From NCBI RefSeq assembly GCF_949628215.1, contig NW_027441314.1, forward strand, positions 62,001-126,000: a DNA stretch of 64,000 nucleotides, given 5' to 3'. The number at the start of each line of letters is the position of its first letter. Position 1 is the first letter of the stretch. Both the position numbers and the translations under genes were made by a program. Source of the stretch: Phalacrocorax aristotelis (Eukaryota; Chordata; Aves; Suliformes; Phalacrocoracidae). Under the pieces are notes generated by a model that saw only the letters and a program-made list of their open reading frames with translations, did no database searches and was not told the origin of the DNA. This document shows positions 1 to 10,726 of the stretch, in pieces.

Positions 1-200
1 GCCCCTGTGGAAGGAGGCTTTGGTCAGGGTTGATCTGCGGTAATAACGGTTGCTGTTTCCTCTTTCCCTCTCCCAGAGGCTGTGCTCAGGATGGGGTTGT
101 CTGTCCTTCCTGTTCGTCTCTTCCTCTCTCTATTCCTTTGCGCTGGTCCCTCTCCCTATTGTTTATTGTTTTGCTTCTCTGAACCTTTTTTTATTCCCAG

Positions 201-309
201 CGTTTTCCCGTGACAGGAGCAGCAAAGAAGGGAGCGGAGCATCGGGGTATCCATGGAGAGAGCATTGGGCGTTCTCCTGTCTTTGTGGGGCTGACCCTGA
301 GGAAGTGTG
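201..309 (+). CDS. candidate internal exon, unrecognised product
   Basis: A pyrimidine-rich tract ending in an acceptor AG at 199-200 and a good donor (G|gtacgtg) at 310 bound a 109-nt segment open in two frames. In the first frame it starts in phase 0 and ends in phase 1, which allows splicing to the exon candidate at 560. It is repeated without change at 43655-43763. Its phase-0 start does not match the phase-1 exons of the upstream B unit, so it may be an alternative or unrelated exon. No domain is recognised; a non-coding exon is equally possible. Confidence 0.25.
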
Positions 310-559
310 GTACGTGGGTCGGTAGCATGAATATATATATTTTGTGGGTGCACAAACCCGTTTCAGAGTGTCAGAGGGTAAGGGTTTTGTTCTGTTCAGT
401 GTAAACATTGTTCTGTTTGGTGAATTTGTCGAAGATGAGAGTTCAGTGGGGGAGGAAGTCAGCTCTCTGGCTGGTTTGATGGTAAGATGGGCTGTACGTG
501 TTTGTCGGTCATCTCTCACCTGCCAGATGTTTTGAACTAGTTGTATCTGGTTTTTGTAG

Positions 560-678
560 GGAGTCACGAAGGGGTTTGGGGCTCCCCAGTGGCGGGTGCT
601 GTGGCCAAAAGAGAAAGCAGGGTCACAGAGTGCTTCATTTACGGGGCTGGCCTCGGCCATCTACTGCACAAACTTCTG
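560..678 (+). CDS. candidate internal exon, phase 1-0, unrecognised product
   Basis: The acceptor AG is at 558-559 after a T-rich tract, and the donor is gtatgt at 679. The 119-nt segment takes two bases to complete a codon and then reads 39 codons, ending in phase 0. In this frame the product is mixed hydrophobic and basic, ending FIYGAGLGHLLHKLL. The phase fits the B-unit exons at 42578-42769 and 42824-42847, which both end in phase 1, so in the copy-2 arrangement a continuous frame can be built. A second frame is also open, so coding status is unproven. The repeat at 44014-44132 has the same sequence. Confidence 0.33.
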
Positions 679-768
679 GTATGTAGCAATCGGGACTCGA
701 TTTCCTGAAGGAGGAGAGGATGATGGAGCTCGTTATAAGAGCATAATCGTTTTGTCTTCTTTTGGCAG

Positions 769-1805
769 TACGGGCACCCGAGGACCAGCTTGCTTTTGAG
801 GAACGGCACGAGGATGTTGGTGTCGACGCTCAGCAGAGGAAGGAAGCTTCTTTTGGAGGCCAAGAAGATGAAGTAGACTGCTTATTTGTTGTGTTTGATT
901 TTCATTGCGGGGATGGGGAGGGGTGGAACATGCAAAACGCGGTCCTGGGCAGGGGAGGTTTCTGATGTGGGAGGCCGTGAGAGAGATCATGGACGCTGCT
1001 GGACAGGCATTAGAACCCGTTGCTCAGGTTGGACGGACCCAGCAGAACCACCGCACCATCTTAAGTAATGCCTGCTCACGTACTGAGATTTTAGTAGTTG
1101 CCCCCGCATCAGCTTTGGCTTTTCCTCGTCGAGCTTGTGTTTTGGCAAGAAGCGTCTTTCGTTAAGCGTTTGGGTCTAAGGGGTGTCCGTGAGGCTACGT
1201 GGTGCCCATCCCCATGAGATTTTGTGACCATCAAGTGATATTCAGCATCCATCTTATGCCCGTCTCCTGTAACTACTCTGCAGTTTTCGCTTAAGGCTTG
1301 ATAGCGCAGCGTTAGCTGAGGGCGGCATTTACCCCGCTGGCCCCTCCACGCCGACGGCGTTTCCCCTGCCGGCCGCTGTCCGTTCCCTGTAACTGTGACT
1401 CTTGTCCCGGCAGAACCTTTGCCAAAGCCACCTTTGTGCTCCGCAGCAGTCTGTTTTCTGTCTCGAGTATGTTTCTTTTCGGTATCCGATACCCCAGAGC
1501 TGTGTACCGTTGGCTCAGGTCTCTTCTTGAGCTTCTGCGAGAAGAGAGAGCCTTCATCTGTTTTAATCCATGTGTCTCCTGGGGTGTTTTTTTGTTGTCC
1601 TTTACAATTTAGTTTTGCCCCAGCTACTGAGGTGTTAATTTAGCTGCTTCATACGGTTCCCGATACGCTTGTGTATTTCCACGTTTCTTTTCGTGTTTTT
1701 TGTCCTTTGAGACTGATCTAGTTCTGTTAAGGGACTGAGCGAGAGAGAGCGTTGAGGTGACTCCGAATGGTTGATGGCTTTACAATAAATGATTTACTTT
1801 ATAAC
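769..1805 (+). CDS. candidate terminal exon with stop at 874-876 and poly(A) signal
   Basis: The acceptor AG is at 767-768 after a T-rich tract. Reading phase 0 from the preceding exon candidate gives 35 codons, starting YGHPRTSLLLRNGTRM and ending in lysine-rich LLLEAKKMK before TAG at 874-876. About 0.9 kb of 3' untranslated-type sequence follows, and an AATAAA hexamer lies at 1784-1789 in an AT-rich context, so cleavage near 1800-1810 is likely. The end coordinate is an estimate. The last residues are strongly basic, and the segment across the splice is amphipathic and might be a short membrane or helical element. No family is recognised. A longer overlapping frame (to 965) is also open but acidic and less protein-like. 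Confidence 0.35.
1784..1789 (+). terminator. poly(A) signal AATAAA
   Basis: Canonical AATAAA hexamer at the end of the terminal-exon model starting at 769; repeated at 45238-45243. Confidence 0.45.
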
Positions 1806-1869
1806 CAGAGATATTTTTTGAGAAGGGGTTCTTAAAAGATTTCGTTCTGCTTTGCCATTCCGCTGGGGT

Positions 1870-2019
1870 AGATGAGCCCCAGCCTTTTTTCGGGAGGCTC
1901 ATTCTGCTCCTGGGCTTCTCTGGTACTGTTCCTTGAGTTGGTTGCAGGTTTTGAGCTGTCTAAGCTCTTTGGGTAGGTGTGTTTTGACATTCAGAGATGG
2001 GGAGGTTTCTGGTTGAGGT
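1870..2019 (+). promoter_or_regulatory. decayed copy of the 14.2-14.33 kb promoter/first-exon module
   Basis: This stretch aligns with 14190-14332: shared runs include cctgggcttctctg, the leucine-type ctgtct block, and an ending gag|gtaag donor (2020 here, 14333 there). Positions that are CG at 14.2 kb are mostly TG or absent here, as expected if a methylated copy lost its CpGs by deamination. It could still act as a non-coding first exon for the exon candidate at 2868. Confidence 0.4.
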
Positions 2020-2124
2020 AAGAGATTAAGGAGCAGTCAAAGTTGAGCAGCAGATATATATTAGGAAGTACACTTGTACGAGCTTTTGTTTTCCCTTGGG
2101 TCAGTAAGTTTGTGTTGGGTGTTC

Positions 2125-2290
2125 AGGGGTAGCAAGATGGTCTAATAGTGTGTTTTGGATTATTTGGTTTTGTGGGGGTGTTATGGTTTTGTCTGGGTTT
2201 TTTTGTTTGTGGTTTGTTGGGGTTTTTTGTGTGTGGTAGGTTTTTTGTTTGTTTTGTCTTGTTTTCCAGGAATTTTGACTTGACTGAAGG
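2125..2290 (+). repeat. GT-rich low-complexity tract
   Basis: Almost only G and T on this strand (runs of TTTTG, TGTG and GGTTT). This is one of the few places where copy 1 and copy 2 differ by a multi-base change (2217-2235 versus the matching place near 45675), as expected for slippage-prone DNA. Confidence 0.7.
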
Positions 2291-2867
2291 TAGAACCTTA
2301 TATTTTTTCCACCAGTTTTGCCTGTGTTGTGCAAGTTGTTGACGTTATCTCTCAATAGGACTGATGGTGAGATGCTGCGGTAGGGGTTAGGGTGAGTGTG
2401 TTGTACACATCTGTATATGGAGCTCTAGCCTTCCTTCAGAAAGCAGCAGGGACGTAACGCATAGTGTGTGTCGGTGTACGGGACTGCTCGTCGCCTTTCC
2501 CGATCGCCTGCAGAGTACCACGTTGTCCCGAGAACCTTTGCAGCTTGCGGCAGGTCCCTTGTAGATTATAAGCATCAGGGCTTCTGTTATTTTGTGGGCC
2601 TGTAGAGAGCACGGAGTCTGCGGGAAGCCGGAAGGTGGGAGGTGCTCGCAGAACGCGGGGCAGAGGTGGGAAGGGCGGCTCCCGAGGAGCGGCTGACAGA
2701 GGGGCTTTAGGGGTGCAAATACAGGGCAGGAGCTGTCGGGAAGGAGTGAGGTTCCTTCCCTGACAGTTCAGGAGGAGAGGAGGGGTTTTTGAAGTCTTGG
2801 TACCGGGGAATGGTTGGGAAAGGGGTGTTTAAGTGTTAGCTAATGGTCGTGTTCTGTGTGCAAGCAG

Positions 2868-2971
2868 CCTCCGGTAGCCCAGTCTCCTTCCCCGTATGTG
2901 TCAGCATGGCCACTCGAGCGTGCTGTCTGCCGAGAGGTTCTCCACGCGGCTGTTCATGGAGTCGCTCAGGA
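2868..2971 (+). CDS. candidate first coding exon (ATG at 2896), unrecognised product
   Basis: An acceptor-like AG at 866-867 of this kilobase (2866-2867) and a strong donor (A|gtgagtt) at 2972 bound a 104-nt segment. Using the ATG at 2896, 25 codons beginning MCQHGHSSVLSAERFSTRLF are read and the exon ends in phase 1. This is the only frame that stays open when joined to the exon at 3376, which needs phase 1. Upstream of the ATG this frame has a stop, as expected for 5' untranslated sequence. The polypyrimidine tract is weak. Repeated at 46322-46425 without change. Confidence 0.3.
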
Positions 2972-3375
2972 GTGAGTTACCTACAAAAGGAGAGTGTGTC
3001 GCTACACCAGCCACGCCTGTTTGCTTCCCATACTGCTTTTGGTGTTTGGCCTATCGGTGTCCGCCTGTGCTTGAGTCATCTGACACGAACTGTGATTTTT
3101 GTGTGTTGCGTGGTTTGACTTTTTCTTGCAGTTTAAGTAACAGGTCGAGGGTTAAGCAGGACAGTCGAGCGAGGCGTGACGGCAAAGGCGAGCAGATGGC
3201 GTCGTGTGCTGTGACGGGGCGGGCTGTGAGGTCACTCGTCTGGGATTTCTGCCTTTGGGGTCTCTGTGTTGCCGAACAAGTCGGTCAAAAGGATTTGTTA
3301 GTTTGTTTTGCGTGGTGAGCTCTTGCTTTTGGAAAGCAGTGTCCAACATCTGTGTGCCTCTCCGTATTTCCCCAG

Positions 3376-3482
3376 AAGTGGGCCCGGCATTGAAGGTGAC
3401 GGTTCCCCAGCCATCGGGGACGGACCGAGAATGCGAGCAGGCACCTGACGTGGCCACTGACCCGGGAGGCACGGATTGGGAG
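3376..3482 (+). CDS. candidate internal exon, phase 1-0, unrecognised product
   Basis: The acceptor (tatttccccag) ends at 3375 and a good donor (gtgagcgg) begins at 3483. The 107 nt read as two bases plus 35 codons, an acidic and proline-containing peptide ending DPGGTDWE. A further short segment, 3547-3603, has its own acceptor (gttggtgcag), 19 codons starting MRGREPDTEGRGRTEH, and donor gtaggt, in matching phase 0. The intron between them would be only 64 bp, which is short for a vertebrate. No domain is recognised. Repeated at 46830-46936. Confidence 0.33.
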
Positions 3483-3779
3483 GTGAGCGGAGCCGTGTTG
3501 GCACGGTAGGGGAAAGGATGAGTCTGGAATGTGGCTGTTGGTGCAGATGCGCGGTAGGGAGCCGGACACGGAAGGGAGGGGGCGAACAGAGCATCGTGAG
3601 AAGGTAGGTCAGCACGTGACAACGGAGGGGTCGTGCAGTGTGAGCACCTATGTGACTAGTTAATGAAGGGACTCACAAAACTATATGCAAAGCGGGATGT
3701 CTGCCCCGAGCTCGTTGGGCAAGGTGAGCGATGAACAGGGAGCCGTAGCAGCTGTTATTTTTGAGGTGTGGAATTGTTT

Positions 3780-3970
3780 GTGAGCGGGCGGCCGCTTCCA
3801 GGCGCAGGGGTCGCCTTGTCTCTCTGGTTCTCTAGGCACCGTAGGTGGCGGCGGCCACGACATCCAGCCTCATTAGAGCGTGGGGGAGCGGAAGTTCACG
3901 GCGCTTCCGAGGAGGCTGTTGTTGCGGAAGTGGCCGGCGTTGAGTGGTGCGATGCTGAGTGATGGCACCG
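3780..3970 (+). promoter_or_regulatory. CpG-containing segment with ETS-type sites
   Basis: Three GGAA-core motifs typical of ETS/GABPA sites (GCGGAAGTTC near 3888, GCTTCCGAGG near 3902, GCGGAAGTGG near 3925) lie within 50 bp in a CpG-containing stretch in otherwise G+T-rich DNA. This may be a remnant promoter. Repeated at 47234-47424. Confidence 0.35.
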
Positions 3971-4559
3971 CACGTTTGGAGATGAAGAGTATCCGTGTGA
4001 CCGCAGCCCCATCCTACGTAGCCTGTGTGGCCTTTTTAAAGGATGGCTTTTGAGCCCCCAGATTTGGAAGGGAAGCTGAGGGGCCGATGCGGTCTTTGTG
4101 CGGGTGGCTGGTCGGTTGGGGGAAGCGCAGGTGGGGCAGGCAGGGGTTGTAAAATCAGCGGAGGGTACCGTTCAGAGACCGGACACGTTTGGGCCGAGAG
4201 AGGTTGTGGTGTCCTTTCTGCAAAACAGAAGCATCTGCCAGGCAGGGGAGTTCCTGCCTGTGCTTGTGCTGTTGTGTGGATTTTGTAGTCTGTCTTTGTT
4301 CCTTACTGTACTCGGGTCTCGATGTGTCTGTTGTTCTCCGTGCTGAGCAGGCACCTAGGTAGCAATATTGAGGGTTTTGCAAGCCCTGGCTCATCGGCAT
4401 AATGGTAACCGAGAGCTTCCTTTCTCGCATTTTAAGTCTACTGCATAGATTTGTCTTGTGTCTGAAATATTAGACCTTTATAGAAGGTCATCTTTTTGCA
4501 GCGGTGATTAAGGCGGCCTCGATACTGCTGCTGAGGAGCAGTCTGAATACGCAGAGCCC

Positions 4560-5640
4560 TTTTCTGGGACTTGTTCCCTGCACCTGAACGTTCTGAGGTC
4601 TTTAAGAGTGGCTTGTCGCTCGTACGTCGTCCTAGTTGTGGGTATATGGTTTTATTGCAGGTGATGATGGTACGTGACTTCTCTGCGGATGCTATAGCTT
4701 CTTCCTCGCTGCCGTATAGATCTTCTCGCCCGGTGGCATCTCTGGGCCGGAAGTCCGTCGTCTCGGTGAGAGTTTTCTTAGGTGCCTCGATCGCGTCGCT
4801 TGTAGTATTTGTGAGCGGTGTCGGTCCGTGCATGTCGATGCCTGTGTCAGAGCTGCTCCGCCTGGGGGTGTAGCAATGGTAGAGCGGAGGAAAGAATAGC
4901 AATAAGAGTATATGGTTAATGTTAATATGCATAGACTGTTTTGGCAACGCCCGTACAACCCTCGTCGGAGCGAGTGGCCGTTGGCAGCGGGCGAGGATGG
5001 TAATTTCCGGGGTGTTTTGTGGGTGCCGAGGGGATGACCGTAGCTGCCTGGGAGAGGCAGCTAGAGTGCTAGCTGAGCAGAGGGCACCTCTCAGCTGTTC
5101 AAGCTTGTACGTGCGTGGGGCTTAACATTTGATTGAAGGTATTTCCTTTAATGGCATGCAGTAGTTGGGCTCTAGATGGTATTCCTACGTGGAAGCAAGA
5201 CCTGTGGAATGGTTAAGCTGTTGCTGTGCGTCCAGGTGACTTGTTCTATCATGCTGTTCTTGCAGAGGATGAAGATGGAGCTGTGCAGGGTGATGGAGCA
5301 GAGCTGAGTAGAGCACACTAAGGCAGCGGGTCCGTGTGCGGGATTAAAGGGAGGATGCGACCGAAGGCTATTTGAGGAGCATTTCAGGCGAGCTGGGTCG
5401 CAGTGAGGGGGCGCATGGGGCTGGTGACTTTGTTCTCTTTGCTCTCAGGAGCACAGCGCTATCCCTAGGGGCTGGCAAGGTTCTAATTGTGGGGCCGGCG
5501 CCCATCGGGTGCTTCTTTTTGCGTTACAGTTTAAAGCGTGGATCGCTCTGATGTTTGAGGAGTTTCTGGGCAGTTGTCGTCTGCGGCGTCGTTCCCAGAT
5601 GCGTGAACAGCTCTGCTCTGTCGCTGTCTGTTTTCAGGGA
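4560..5640 (+). repeat. diverged 1.08-kb tandem module, copy M1
   Basis: Landmarks recur 1080-1081 bp downstream: the TTCCCTGCAnCnTnACGTTCT block (4575 and 5656), the CAAGCTTGTACGTGCGT block (5099 and 6179) and the GAGGCAGCTAGAGT block (5056 and 6135). Identity is patchy, so this is an old duplication inside the amplicon. A related third copy (M3) lies at about 25.8 kb. Near 5266 there is an acceptor (gttcttgcag) and a short open segment KMELCRVMEQS ending in TGA. Confidence 0.6.
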
Positions 5641-6720
5641 GCGTGATTTCTTCCCTGCATCCTTACGTTCTTAGGTCTTGTAGCTGGGCTTCTTGTGCCT
5701 CCTCCCTCTCAGTTTTGAGAGGAACTTCTTGTCACGGGCCCTGACGCTCTTCTAATCATTTTGGATCTCGTTAGGGCCTCCTTGCATCCCTGTCAGGGTT
5801 CTGCAGGTCTTGTTGCTGGACGAGCTCTTCCGTCCAGTTGTCTCTGTGTTTGCCGAGAGCGTTCTCTCGTCTTGGAGGCGCGCAGTTTGTAGTGTTTCTC
5901 ATAGCGTTGGTGTGTGCGTTTTGTGAGTTTGGCTCGGAGCCGCCTTGCTGGCCGTGTAGAGTCGGGTAGGTGGCACAGCGATGAGAGCTTAGGGTTCATC
6001 TGTTGCTGTGCTAAGGCTGTTGGGGGAAAGGTGGTACCGTCATCTCGGATGGAGTGGCCCTCCTCAGCAGGCAAGGACCGTAATCACCGTGACGTTTTGT
6101 GGGCTCGGAGGCCGTGACCGTGGCTATCTGGGAGAGGCAGCTAGAGTTCAGCTGAGCAGATTACCTCTGCAGGGTGTTCAAGCTTGTACGTGCGTAGGGC
6201 TTCATGTTTGATGTCATATGTTTGTTTTTAATGGCAGGTTATAGTCGGTGTTCAGGAACAGTTAAGGTACTGCTGTGCAACCAGGCGACTTGTTTCGTAT
6301 TGGTTTTGGAGATGCCGAGGGACGAGTCGTGCAGGGCGACGGAGGGGAACTGAGGGGACCGATGTAAGCGGGTGAGTCGGTGCGTGGTGTATATAGAGGG
6401 AAGATGTGACCGATGCCTCTATGACTCCATTGCTCCTTGCGTTTGTCTTTTGTTTTGGTTTTGAAGTAGCGTAGCAATGAGCAAAGGAGGCAAGTCGAGC
6501 AAGGCGAGTGGTGATTGGTGGGCTGAAGTAGCAGCTCTTTTCTGAGGTGTTGTGTTGCTGGTGAAGTTATAAGCAACGCGTGTCGTTTGGGTGTTACGGA
6601 CGGCGGGCGAGGTGCCGTGTTCAGCTGCAAGTGACGTAGGCCGGGTGGGAGGCTGTCGAGGGAAAGGGGTGCGAGACGGGGATCGGTGCGGGCAGGCTGT
6701 GGCATCGGGCAGCATCTCAG
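5641..6720 (+). repeat. diverged 1.08-kb tandem module, copy M2
   Basis: Second copy of the M module, directly abutting M1. The exon-like position has lost the AG acceptor (gttttggag before ATG at 6313), giving MPRDESCRATEGN and a stop, followed by a donor-like gtgagtc at 6373. Confidence 0.6.
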
Positions 6721-8679
6721 GAGGTGCCTTTTCGCTTGGCTTTTTGCAGGTGCCGCTGGCAGGCTCGGAGTGCTGCTGCCGCACGCCTATGAGAGGTCTG
6801 AGAAGGTGGGGCAGCGGCCAGCATCTAAGACCAGAGAATGCTGTGGTCCGTCGTCGAGCTCTTCCGTTTTGTAGGTAACACGTGGGCCGTCTTTGGAACG
6901 GCGTATGAGCATTAGAAGTGAGCTGGGTAGTAATGAGGAAGTCACGGGGCGGTGATTTCTCACGAGCGTAACGGTAGTTTACTGTGTGTTGATACGTTTG
7001 GTGCCACAAGCGATGACGGAAGCGGGGTGTGATGCTGGAATCTGTGCAGAGCAGGTGAGCCGATGGGCATGTTCGTTTTGATGAGGGGGGTGCTCTGGAA
7101 GAGATCTGTGTTGACCTGTGTGATACTTATTGCTGGCTCTGGGTTTTTTCCTTTTTTACATGATGAAGAGGCACCTGGCCACTGCAAGAATATCCTGGTT
7201 AGCTGGTGTGTTTCTTGTTGTGAAAGGATGCATAATCTGACCCATCTGAAAGCCCCACAGTGTGACTTTTGTTAGGAAGAGATTTTGAAAAATTGAGATA
7301 TTTCTTATTCAGTGAGGTTGCATTCTATGAACTTGCCATCAGAGTGCATCTTAGAGACAGTGTCTTTGTCAGCAGAACTCATCAGCACAAGACTTGCAAA
7401 GTATTGCTTTTTTTTAAAGACAAAAAAATCCACGGTCCTTGCGGAGATCCAAGCACAGCACATACTCCAAAGGTTGATGGCATTGGTAGTGCTTGGGTTC
7501 TCAGTTGTAACAGTCGAGATACCATAAAATGCGGTTCGCCTGCATGCTTCGGTACAGCCGAACGCATTAGCAGGTCTGCCGGTCCTTCTTGGTAGCCCCG
7601 TGTATTGCAACACTGGGGATTTGATTTGTGTGGTTTTTTGTTGTGGTATTATTTTTTTCCCCCCCCAAAAAAGTAAAACTGTATCGGGGATCTCTTCACT
7701 CACCGATTCTTCTGTCATAAATGAAAGTTTAAAAAAAAGCTAACATCGTCTGATTTACGACGTGACTTGCGCTCTTTCAGCTGTAACTGCCAAGCAGATG
7801 TAGGGTACGATTTGTTAGGTGTACTTAAGCAGGTAGGTATTTGTTGTAAATATTTAATGAGGGGCGACTGAATGTTGTGGGGGGGTGTTTCCTGCCGGTA
7901 TTTTGAGGGAGCGCTCTTAAGTACTTTATTTCAGTCTCGCTTTCGACGCGCGTTTCCCTGGCAGTTCAGCAGCATCTCTTGGGCGGGGCAGCCGGGCGGA
8001 CGTCCCTCCCGACTCCGTAACACGCCAAAACCCCCCAGTCACGTTGCTGCTGTGTATTTTGGAGATAGATAATCTTATGGCGGGCGTGAACGGCTGTGCG
8101 AGTTGAATGAACGCAGAAGGAAAATGGAAAGCTTTTAGAGCCTAGACGCTCATATTGGATGTGCGTAAACACGCGCCCGCCTTCTCAGCACAAAGTGAAT
8201 TACTGAGGTTTATTCTTAATTTTTTACGTTACTCTTTCAAGTTTGACACGCTTCACTTCAGGCTTCGTGGAGCCAGGCAGCAAGACGTGCGGCGGCAGGG
8301 CGAGGGCTGTAGCTGCTGCGGTGGGTCTGTAAGCGGAGGTTCCGGTTCCGGTACAACTTTGCCCCGCAGCCTCACGGGGTTATCTCCCCGCAGCGGTGCC
8401 GTAAGGAAGGGATGAGACGTTTTCCAGCACCAGCCAGAGCGTTCAGTGTTACGCGAAGGATCTGTTCAAAATGGTATCGGTTAGTCTTAATACCGTTTTC
8501 AAGCGTTCCAATCACTCTAGCTTTTAAAGGATGTGTTGTGTTTTGACGTGACCCGTTTGCCTGGAATCTTGCTGCGGCTCAATTTCCTTCCTACCCCTTA
8601 TGCTGACTGAGCTCCTCCATTTTCTTCTGTGCTATTTTATTAACGTGCTGAAATATAGTTTGGGATTTCTGTTTTTCAG
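6721..8679. other. no gene recognised; intron-like DNA
   Basis: Nothing convincing is seen here. The 7305-7718 stretch is open on both strands for 100 or more codons but has no recognisable family, no supporting splice pair, and a C8/A6 homopolymer inside. It may be an old retrocopy or transposon fragment. An AT-rich interval is at 7700-7870. Confidence 0.4.
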
Positions 8680-9180
8680 ATGTCGTCTAAGTGTCTCGTG
8701 ATGCTCAAGAGATGCCTGCCGGTCGTTAAGCGTGGTGAAGGTAAGGGGCCATCCCTCGGCCTGGAGGCTCCTGGCTCTGTCTCCAGCGGGTGCCCCGCAG
8801 GTGCGGCCGCGAGGGCTGCCCGGTGGGGAGAGTCGGGGCCCCCAGGGACCGGGGCTGTTTGTCACCCCGGGGAGCCCGTCCCAGTGCGGGAACATGTCCG
8901 AGCGGAGCCCGAGAGAGACGTGACACCGTCCTCTGGCACGCTCCTGCTCTGCCGTGGGGCAGCCGCCAGCCTGCGGACAGGGGCTGGGGGGGCTGCAGCT
9001 GTTTGGGGGGGCTGCCCCACCTTTTAGATTTTAGCAGAGCTCCCCCTTTTCTGGGGGGTGTGGGAGGGGTGTGCGTGTACCTTTGTAAATGGCACTATTA
9101 AAGTAATGAGCTGCAGGTTGGAGCAGGTTCCCTTGTTTAGTGCCCTTCTTGGGGGTGAATAAAATTGGGGGAGTCCTGGG
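8680..9180 (+). CDS. candidate terminal exon, unrecognised product
   Basis: A strong acceptor (tttctgtttttcag) ends at 8679, immediately followed by ATG. The frame MSSKCLVMLKRCLPVVKRGE continues to a stop at 9025-9027, and poly(A)-type hexamers ATTAAA (9097) and AATAAA (9158) follow, which fits a last exon. Alternatively the good donor at 8742 (G|gtaagg) makes this a 62-nt internal exon. In copy 2 (52134 onward) a run of G is one base shorter, changing the last residues and the stop, so the C-terminus is not conserved even between nearly identical copies. The rest of the reading frame is GC-rich and of dubious coding value. Confidence 0.3.
9158..9163 (+). terminator. poly(A) signal AATAAA
   Basis: AATAAA following ATTAAA (9097-9102) downstream of the exon candidate at 8680; repeated at 52611-52616. 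Confidence 0.35.
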
Positions 9181-9329
9181 GGGGGTGTGATGATGTCATG
9201 TGGGGTGCCCCGGTGTCACTGGGGGAGCTGATAATGCGTCAGAGGAACAGGTGAGTGGGGGCGTCATGTAGGGGTTCCCCCCCAAAAAGGGGGGTTACAG
9301 CCCCAAAATGCCTGAAAATTCAGGGGGGC

Positions 9330-10020
9330 TATTACAAAAACCTCTTATATATATTGACATGTGTAATATTAATTTATAGATGCATAAAGGGATTTTGAGA
9401 TAAGAACTTATCTCTCCTATATTATATAACGGATTTCGGGATACAAAAATTCTGCATCGAGATGCAGGGTTTTAAAACACAAAAGTAACTCGACCGTCTA
9501 TATATCTAGATCAAAAAATAAAGGAGTTTAAAGTGAAAAGGATAGATGAAGGAATTCAAAGCAGAAGAAAGTCTGACTAGAGCGAGCATCTACGCTTAGT
9601 GTGTGTTACATAGTCTAAGTAGATGTGTAATCTAAATAGAGGTTATATAGAGTGAAATAAGCCGAGGTATAACTGTAAGTAGATGTCTAAATAGAGAAGT
9701 CGAAAAAGATTGAAGTGTCAAAGGGTAAGTAAGCAGATAGCTAGCCTAAATAGCTGTTTTATGTACGTGTTAATATGGAAGTCTAAACAGGTATGTGTAA
9801 AGAGATATTCTGTGTAAGTGTAAATAGCCTAAATAGGTGTAAGTGTAAATATAATAGCTAAGTCTAAACAGATGTTGTATGTAAATGTAAAACAGATAGT
9901 ATATATAAAATATAGATGTACTCCGTAAGGATGTGTAAGTAGACACACAAGTGCAAATGTCTATGCTATGTAAGGTTTTAAAATGCAAAGAAACCACGTT
10001 GATAGAGATGTTTATAGAGA
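9330..10020 (+). repeat. AT-rich degenerate tandem repeat
   Basis: A/T-rich block made of variants of taagtgtaaatagcctaaa and tctaaatagatgtgtaag, with scattered TATATA. The periodicity is loose, about 18-24 bp, strongest from 9600 to 9950. It contrasts sharply with the GC-rich surroundings. Copy 2 at 52783-53473. Confidence 0.65.
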
Positions 10021-10029
10021 AGATTTAAA

Positions 10030-10530
10030 AATTAGACACACAGCCCACCCCCCAATCAACTGAAGGCACAAAAGCGCTTTCAAATGCTGCCCCTTCCCCG
10101 TTCTCCTTCTCCCATCCCGATTTGGGGCCGATTCCCCCAAATGGGGACTTTCCCCTCTGGGGCTGCGTAGGCAGCCTGGGAGCTGCTGCCAGGGCAGACA
10201 CACACTCCAAAGCCCCTGAGTCTGGGTCTGCAATGGGGGGTGAAAAACCCCAAACAGGTTTGGGGGAAAGAAAACAATTCGGGGCTCTTGGGAAAGCCCA
10301 CTCCTGCTGGGTTTGTGCAGTTGGAAAGGAGGGGGGTAAAAAAAGCGGGGGTGGGGGGGCGGAACCCTGCTAACCATTCTCATGCACAAAAGCAAAAAAT
10401 CGCCAATTTCAATGTTGTGGAAAGGGTGAAAAAAACCCGGAAGTGAACCGTTTGGAAAAGCAATCCCAACTTTTACCTTATGGAAAAGCAAAAAAAAAAA
10501 AAACCCCAAACGGACAAAACCAAAGTAACC
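10030..10530 (+). repeat. dispersed module R, copy R1
   Basis: Shares long blocks with 26245-26650, for example TTTGGGGCCGATTCC, CAGCCTGGGAGCTGCTGCC and GGGTCTGCAATGGGGGGTGA, in the same order and orientation. After the A-rich end near 10500 the two copies part: R1 is followed by the 10.6-11.2 kb exon segment, whereas the copy at 26.6 kb passes straight to sequence matching 11240. Either the exon-bearing segment inserted here or it was lost there. Copy 2 at 53483-53983. Confidence 0.75.
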
Positions 10531-10666
10531 CGAACAACAACAAAAAAAGCCAAACCATCCAACCGGAAATCACCAAAACTAAATAAACCCACCGAAAACC
10601 CTAAACTGGGGAAAATTTGGGGTGAAACACCGGCAGTTTGAGGGGCATTGCTGGGGCTTATCTGGA

Positions 10667-10726
10667 ATGGATTCGCCGGAGCGGGTCAGTTATCTGGAGC
10701 GGATCATCTGCTGCAGGTTAGCCCAG
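10667..10726 (+). CDS. candidate exon A (ATG start), three-exon gene
   Basis: ATG at 10667 opens exactly 20 codons, MDSPERVSYLERIICCRLAQ, to a consensus donor (CAG|gtgagt) at 10727, ending in phase 0. The peptide is charged and helix-compatible. It joins in frame to exon B (10990) and exon C (11216). The upstream boundary of the exon is not determined. No family is recognised. Repeated unchanged at 54120-54179. Confidence 0.38.

Noticed and set aside
7305..7718. 137-codon minus-strand frame and overlapping plus-strand frames
   Set aside because: Open on both strands, no recognised family and homopolymers inside; could be an old retrocopy but unsupported.
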